From contig JAKSZT010054565.1 of the NCBI GenBank assembly GCA_026826555.1, forward strand, positions 7,509,654 through 7,573,653: a stretch of 64,000 nt of DNA. Reading direction: 5' to 3'. A model generated the notes under the pieces. It was not told the origin of the DNA. It did no database searches and worked only from the letters and a program-made list of their open reading frames with translations. The position numbers and the translations under genes were made by a program. This document shows, one piece after another, positions 58,531 to 64,000 of this stretch; positions within the stretch are counted from its first letter, which is position 1, and each line of letters opens with the position of its first letter. This stretch comes from Tolypeutes matacus. Its lineage: Eukaryota > Chordata > Mammalia > Cingulata > Chlamyphoridae.

Positions 58531-60880
58531 AAACCTCCAAAGAAAATCTCAGGAACAGTTGACTTCACAGGTAAATTCTACCAATCATTCTGAAAATAAC
58601 TAATACCAATCCTGATCAAACTCTTCCAAAAAACTGAAAAGGAGGGGACATTATCTAATTCATTCTATGATGCCAACATTACCCTAATACCAAAGCCACA
58701 TAAATATGCTACAAGAAAAGAACACTACAGACTAATCTCTCTAATGAACTTTGATGCAAAAATCCTCAACAAAGTACTTGTTAATTGAATACAACAACAT
58801 ATAAATCGAATTATACACTGTGATCAAGGGGGTTTTATCTCAGACATTCAAAATAAGGAAATCAATTAATGTAACACACTCCATTAACATATTGAAGGAA
58901 AAAAATCACATGGTCATCTCAACTGATGCACAAAAGGCATTTGATGAAATACAGCATTTTTTAAATAAAAGCACTTGAAAAGAAAGGATTAGAAGGAATA
59001 TTTATCAACACGATAAAGGGCATATATATAAACCCCACAGCTAATATCATACTCAATGGTGAAAGGGTAGTCTTCCCTCAAAGATCTGGAGCAAGATAAG
59101 GATGTCCACTGTCACCACTGTTATTCAACATTATATTAAAAGTACTTGCTCAAGCACTTAGGTAAGAAAAAGAAATAAAAGACAAGCAAATTTCGGAAGG
59201 GAGATGTAAAACTTTCATTATTTGCAGATGACATGATCCTATACATAGAAAGTCCCAATAAATCTACAACAAACAAAGCTTCTAGAGCTGATAAATGAGT
59301 TCAGTAGGATTAGCATGCAAAAATTAGTAGCATTTCTGTGCACTAATAATGAGCAAACTGAGGAGGAAATCAAGAAAAGAATTCCATTTACAATATCAAT
59401 TAAAAGAATCAAATATCTAGGAATAAACTTAACCAAGAATGTAAAGGACTTGTACATAGAAAACTATACAACATTGCTAAAGGAAATAAAAAAAGACCTA
59501 AATAAATGGAAAAATAGTCCATGTTCATAGATTGGAAGAGTAATTATCATTAAGATGTCGGTCCTACCCAAATTGACTTACCAATTCAATGCAATCCCAA
59601 TAAAAGTTCGAACAACATTTTTACTGAACTGGAAAAGCCAGTTATCAAATTTATTTAGAAGAGTAAGAGGCCTCAAATTGCCAACACCTTGGAAAAGAAA
59701 AATGAAATTGGGGGAATCATGCTACCTGACTTTAACACATGCTCAAAGGAACAGTGGTCAAAACTGCATGGTATGGGCACAAGGATAGACATACTGACAA
59801 ATGGAACTGAGCTGAGAGCTCAAGTATAGATCTGATGATACAGCCAACTGATATTTGACAATGCCACCATCCCCAAACAACTGAGACAGAATAGTCTTTT
59901 CAAAAAATGGTGCTTGGAGAACTGGATTTCCATATCCAAAAAAAAAAAATTTTTTTTTGAAAGAAACCTAACCATATCATGCCCTATATAAAAATTAACT
60001 CAAGATGAATCAAAGACCTAAATATAAGAGCCAAGACCAAAAACTGCTAGAAAATCATGTAGGGAAGCATCTACAAGATTTTTGTAGGAAATGATTTCAT
60101 AAACTTTATACTACAAAGATGAACAATGAAAGAAAAAATAGATAAATGAGAACTCCTCAAAATTAAAATATTTTGTGCTTCAAAGGAGTTGTTCAAGAAT
60201 GTGAAAAGAATGGGAGAAAATATTTGGGAATCACTTTTCTGATAATGGTCTAATATCCATCATATATAAAGAAACCTTACATCTCAAAAATAAAAAGATA
60301 TACAACCCATTTTAAAAATGGGCAAGAGATCTGAATAGACACTTTTCCAAACAGATAATACAAATGACTAAAAAGCACATGAAAAGATGTTCAGCATCAC
60401 TAGCTATTAGGTATATACAAATCAAAACAACAATGAGATATAGTCTTACACCAATTAGACTGACTGCTCTTAAAAAAAAAAAACAACAGAAAACTACAAG
60501 TGTTGGAGAGGATTAATAGGAACACTTATCTACTGCTGGTGGGAATGTAGAATGGTGCAGACATTGTGGAGGTCAGTTTGGTACTTCCCATCAGGAAGCT
60601 AAATATAGAATTGTCATATAATCTGGCAATCCCAAAACTAGGAATTCACCCAGAAGAATAGAAAGCAGGGATGCAAACAGATATATGTATCCTCAATATT
60701 CCTTGCAGCATTATTCACAATTGCCAAAAATTGGAAGCAGCCCAAGTGTTCATCAATGGATGAATGGATAAACAAAATATGGTATTGTTACTCAGTTGTA
60801 AGAAGGAATAACAACATGGATGAATCTTGGAGACCTTATGTGGAATGAAGTAAGTCAGTCACTAAAGAACAAATATTGCA

Positions 60881-62799
60881 TGATCTCACTGATACAAACT
60901 AAGGATGTTGAGCAGACTCACAGGGAAAGAGTCTGGAAGATAGGTTACCAGGAGATAGAAAGGGAGTAAAGAATGGTATAAGCCTATGCTCAATCTTAGC
61001 ATAATTTTAAGGTGGATGGAAGAGATTTGGCAGTGAACAGGGGTGATGGTACTACAGTGATGTGATTACAGTTGACGGTGCTGGAGTGTGGGATGTGAGA
61101 AGGGTTGTGGGGTTGGGTTGAGCTATCCATGGAGCTAGGTGGAGGACTGGAGGAAGGAACAGGTGAACTATAGGGAGGTGGAGGACTGTGGTTGAGAATA
61201 CAATTGTATGAGTGTTCTTTAGGCAGCTATGGCAGGGGAGGGTCACTGGTACAGGATGTCAGTGGTAGGGGTGTGGGGAAGGGCACACCCAGGGCATGTC
61301 TCTACAAAATATGAATGTGTTCATGTTGCCATAGGGTATATCTCAGTGGGTGGAGACCCATGCAATAACCAACAAAATATTAAATTCCCATCCTGGGGCA
61401 TCCTCCTGCATTCTCAAACAGAGTGGCAAGAATCTCTAGAGTACATAAGCAGTGCCTATTAAAGAAAACACAGTATATGCCAAGCCCTCCATATTAATGC
61501 CTGTATTTATGAACCTTATCCTTGTGAAATTGAAATTTAGCTTAATAATAATTATTGCCTAGGAGTTACCTCTCAAAAGCCTCTTTTTCACTAAAATGTG
61601 GCCTCTCTGTAAGCAATACTCAGCAAATAAAGTCACTACCTTCCCCAGAATGGGACTTGACTCCCAGGGATGAGCCTCCCTGGCACCAAAAAATTATACC
61701 AAGTTCCAATCAGTGATGCATTTGGAAAAAGACCTTGACAAAAGGGGAAACATTAATTATGAAAGAATTTTTACAGGTAACAGATTTCAAAATGAGTTGG
61801 GAGGTCATTCCAGAGGTTACACCTATGCACTTCTCAGGTGGATCCCATTGCCACAGTAAACAGGGGTGTTCCCAAAAGCTCTAGAGACATCTGAACACTA
61901 TAGGCAAGGCACACAACTCCATGAAACCAGCATCTAGCCAGTGGGCCTTACCTTGGTATATATGATAACCTATTTCTTCAATGTAGCAGTTAGACTCATT
62001 CATAATTTCCCTACACATGATTCTTCTATCCCTTTTATTTGAATCTATAATTAGTATTATACCCATTAAATATATGTCCCAGAGACTTAAATCTTTGGTC
62101 TGCTCATATGCCGGTTGAGCCCTAAATGTAAGCAGAGTTGCAGGTCATAACTACTCTCCAGTTCATCGGACTCAGATAGGACAAATAACAAAATGATAAA
62201 CAATGCCCACCCCCAAAACAAAGAGTATCTACAACTGCAAGCAAGACATTTCTTTCCATTTGACCCATAAGATCTAAGCCCCCTCTCATTCTGAAGCACA
62301 GCAGGCATCACCATCCCCAAATCCTCAAGATTGAAGAATGAACAAACCTAAGGAGGGGAAAGTATGCAACCATGGCTCAAAGTAGACTATTATTATTGTA
62401 GTAATGGAAGAAGTAACACTGATATGGATATAGTGGTTTTCAAAGGTTCTGAGGGGAAGGAGAGAGAAGAATAGGTGGAGCATAGGGCATTTTTATGGCA
62501 TTGGAATTGTTCTACATGATATTGCAATGACAGATACAGGTCATTATACATTTTGGCAAAACCTATAAAATTGTATGGTACAAAGTGTAAACCATAATGT
62601 AAACTATAGACCTTGGACAATATCAATGCTTCAATATTTGTTCATCAGTTGTAACAAATGTACTGCATTAATGTAAGATGTTATTAATAGGGGAAAATGT
62701 GACAGAGGGAGGAGGGAGTATATGGGAATCCCCTACACTTTTGATGTAACTGTTCTGTAATCTAAAACTTTAAAAATAAAGTTTTTTATAAGAAAAAAT
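60881..62799 (+). other. L1 3'UTR, long type
   Basis: Collinear, in the opposite orientation, with the 3'UTR of the 9.3 kb L1: for example GCCACATTT/AATGTGGCCTC words near 61600 and GACTCCCAGGGATGAGCCTC near 61660. About 1.9 kb. It shows the long 3'UTR is an old trait of this L1 lineage. Confidence 0.7.
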
Positions 62800-62809
62800 G
62801 TTAATCTAG

Positions 62810-63221
62810 ACATGGCTACCGAAGTTGCCATTCCCCACTTCCTCTCCAAATAATCATATGCAAATTTAGTGACATAATGTGGTTGTTCTTTAAAGAAAGA
62901 GAAAAGTAAAAGGATTATAAAATGGTTTGATTATGGACATTATCACTAGAATGAAAATACAGACTTTCTCAAATATTAGAAGAAAAAAAATAAATAAACC
63001 ACAAACAATTTTTAGTCAAGGACTTAAAAATGAGATTCAGTCAGCCATCACAAGGCAAAGATTTTCAGATTGGCTCCCTCTGTTCAGGAGCACTTCTTGT
63101 ATGGTTGATAGAAGGATGGTCAAAAGTATTTCAGAAAAAGGCAAAAATTAAGGAAGTAGGGATCATGATCATAATATCAGACAAAGTTGAATGCATGCCA
63201 AAAAGCATTGAAGGAGACAAA
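62810..63221 (+). mobile_element. Ancient L1/HAL1-like fragment (left part)
   Basis: After about 70 unassigned bases, plus-strand sequence resembles an old L1 or HAL1 endonuclease region: ATAATATCAGACAAAGTTGA, then GGAGACAAAGAAAAGCAC. It continues at 63649 beyond an inserted L1 3' end. The family is a guess. Confidence 0.5.
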
Positions 63222-63234
63222 GAAAAGCACTTTA

Positions 63235-63635
63235 TTTTTTTTTAATACACCTTTTTATTTTTTTAAAAAGATACTTAGATTACATAAATGTTACATGAAA
63301 AATACAGGGGATTCCCATATGCCCCCTCCCAACTGCTCCCACATTAACAACATCTTTCATTAGTATGGTGCATTTGTTACACTTGATGAACACATTTTGC
63401 AGCATTGTCATTAAGTATGGATTATAGTTTACATTGTAGTTTACACTCTCTCCTGCACAATTTTGTAAGTTATGACAAATATATAATGGCTTTTATCTGT
63501 CATTACAATGCCATTCAAGACAATTCCCAAGTCCTGAAAATGTCCCCATATTATATCTGTTTTTCCCTGTCCCTTCCCTCAGAACCTCCAGTGGTCACTG
63601 ACTCCACATCAATAATAAAAGTTCTTTTCTTTAAA
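63235..63635 (-). mobile_element. 5'-truncated L1 3' end
   Basis: About 400 bases of L1 3'UTR on the minus strand with a T-rich start. Flanks GAAAAGCACTTTA (63222-63234) and GAAAGGCACTTTA (63636-63648) form a 13 bp duplication with one mismatch. Confidence 0.85.
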
Positions 63636-63648
63636 GAAAGGCACTTTA

Positions 63649-64000
63649 AAGAGCATAGTAAGGGGGAGCAGATGTGGCTCAAGCAGTTGAGATTGAGTGC
63701 CTGCCTCCCACATGGGAGGTCATGGTTCAGTTCCTGGTGCCTCTAAAAAAACAAAAACAAACAACAAGCAAAACGAATGAAAAACAACCAACTCAGGAAA
63801 GCCAATGTGGCACTGGCTTCACACATATGAGGTCCCGGATTTAGACCCTGGTCCCAGTACTTAAAAAAATTAAAAAAGCATAGTAAGGCATACAACTCAC
63901 AGTATAATAACCATGAATATCTCCATACCAACAAATAAATATAGCAATCACATTCACAATGCATAAAATAAGAAATATTTTAGGAAAATGAGTAGAAATA
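63649..64000 (+). mobile_element. Ancient L1/HAL1-like fragment (right part)
   Basis: Collinear continuation of 62810-63221, interrupted by a SINE at 63664. After it comes ACCATGAATATCTCCATACC, ACAAATAAATATAGCAATC and an AAATATTTTAGGAAAATGAG run, typical of this region in old L1/HAL1 elements. It runs off the window end. Confidence 0.5.
63664..63876 (+). mobile_element. Dimeric tRNA-derived SINE
   Basis: First monomer from 63664 (GGGAGCAGATGTGGCTCAAG, B-box-like GGTTCAGTTCC), an A-rich linker, then a second tRNA-like unit near 63795-63864 (GCCAATGTGGCACTGGC, then GAGGTCCCGG). AGCATAGTAAGG occurs at 63652-63663 and 63877-63888, so both units moved as one element. Confidence 0.82.

Larger units (their letters stand above)
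56330..60880 (+). pseudogene. L1 ORF2 relic, interrupted
   Basis: The endonuclease (56350-57050) is decayed; SDHNGMKMEINTEW is readable near 57000. The RT fingers follow (57507-57705: KTKIWFFEKINKIDHPLARL). After insertions at 57391 and 57801 the RT palm resumes near 58531, with a sequence equivalent to [11 protein letters not shown] near 59219-59250. The C-terminal region runs to about 60880. Many stops; inactive. Confidence 0.82.
51191..62799 (+). mobile_element. Full-length plus-strand L1 with several nested insertions
   Basis: It runs from GAATCCAAGATAG, a degenerate YY1-like start, to an A-rich end at 62799 followed by GTTAATCTAG (62800-62809). That matches the target word at 51181-51190 with one change. 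Own parts: 5'UTR 51191-52430, start of ORF1 to about 52735, rest of ORF1 55846-56280, ORF2 about 56330-60880 with interruptions, 3'UTR to 62799. Nested: another L1 (52736-55845), a SINE (57391) and L1 3' ends (57801-58530). Confidence 0.78.

Overview
This 64 kb window is mammalian intergenic DNA built almost entirely from transposable elements. I find no host protein-coding gene, no functional tRNA or rRNA gene and no CRISPR array. The organism is a placental mammal. Long L1 LINEs dominate, and tRNA-derived SINE heads (for example at 15279, 46418 and 63664) resemble the DAS-type SINEs I associate with Xenarthra (armadillos and sloths). The order is an inference; I cannot name the species.

Layout. 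1-2853: 5' half of a young minus-strand L1 (ORF1 plus 5'UTR). 2855-3665: a divergent tandem array of about 113 bp units. 3880-6209: remains of a gamma-type endogenous retrovirus (env and 3' LTR, plus strand). 7250-33910: an ancient plus-strand L1 split by a 26 kb nest of mostly minus-strand insertions. The nest holds an older full-length L1 in three pieces (7614-9881, 19634-21640, 31419-33597). That L1 is interrupted by an ERVL-type provirus (9882-19633), itself carrying an L1, two SINEs and a small DNA transposon, and by a second full-length L1 (21923-29735) with a tandem-monomer 5'UTR. 34097-43409: a full-length young minus-strand L1 of about 9.3 kb with a perfect 16 bp target-site duplication, the same subfamily as the copy at position 1. 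43947-51180: a plus-strand L1 joined to an older L1 3' end. 51191-62799: another plus-strand L1 with several insertions inside it. 62810-64000: an ancient L1/HAL1-like fragment interrupted by an L1 3' end and a dimeric SINE.

How the parts relate. Target-site duplications give a relative order of insertion: ancient L1, then older L1, then ERVL and the monomer-bearing L1, then 5'-truncated L1s, then SINEs. The two young L1 copies seem to be the most recent LINE layer. Both carry the same in-frame TAA in ORF1. The copy with its ORF2 inside the window also has several ORF2 breaks, so it could not mobilise itself as read. The points most worth checking are the shared ORF1 stop codon, the tandem-monomer L1 5'UTRs, the very long L1 3'UTRs, the 113 bp array next to the retroviral relic, and three copies of one L1 target site. 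I did not find a convincing new host system.
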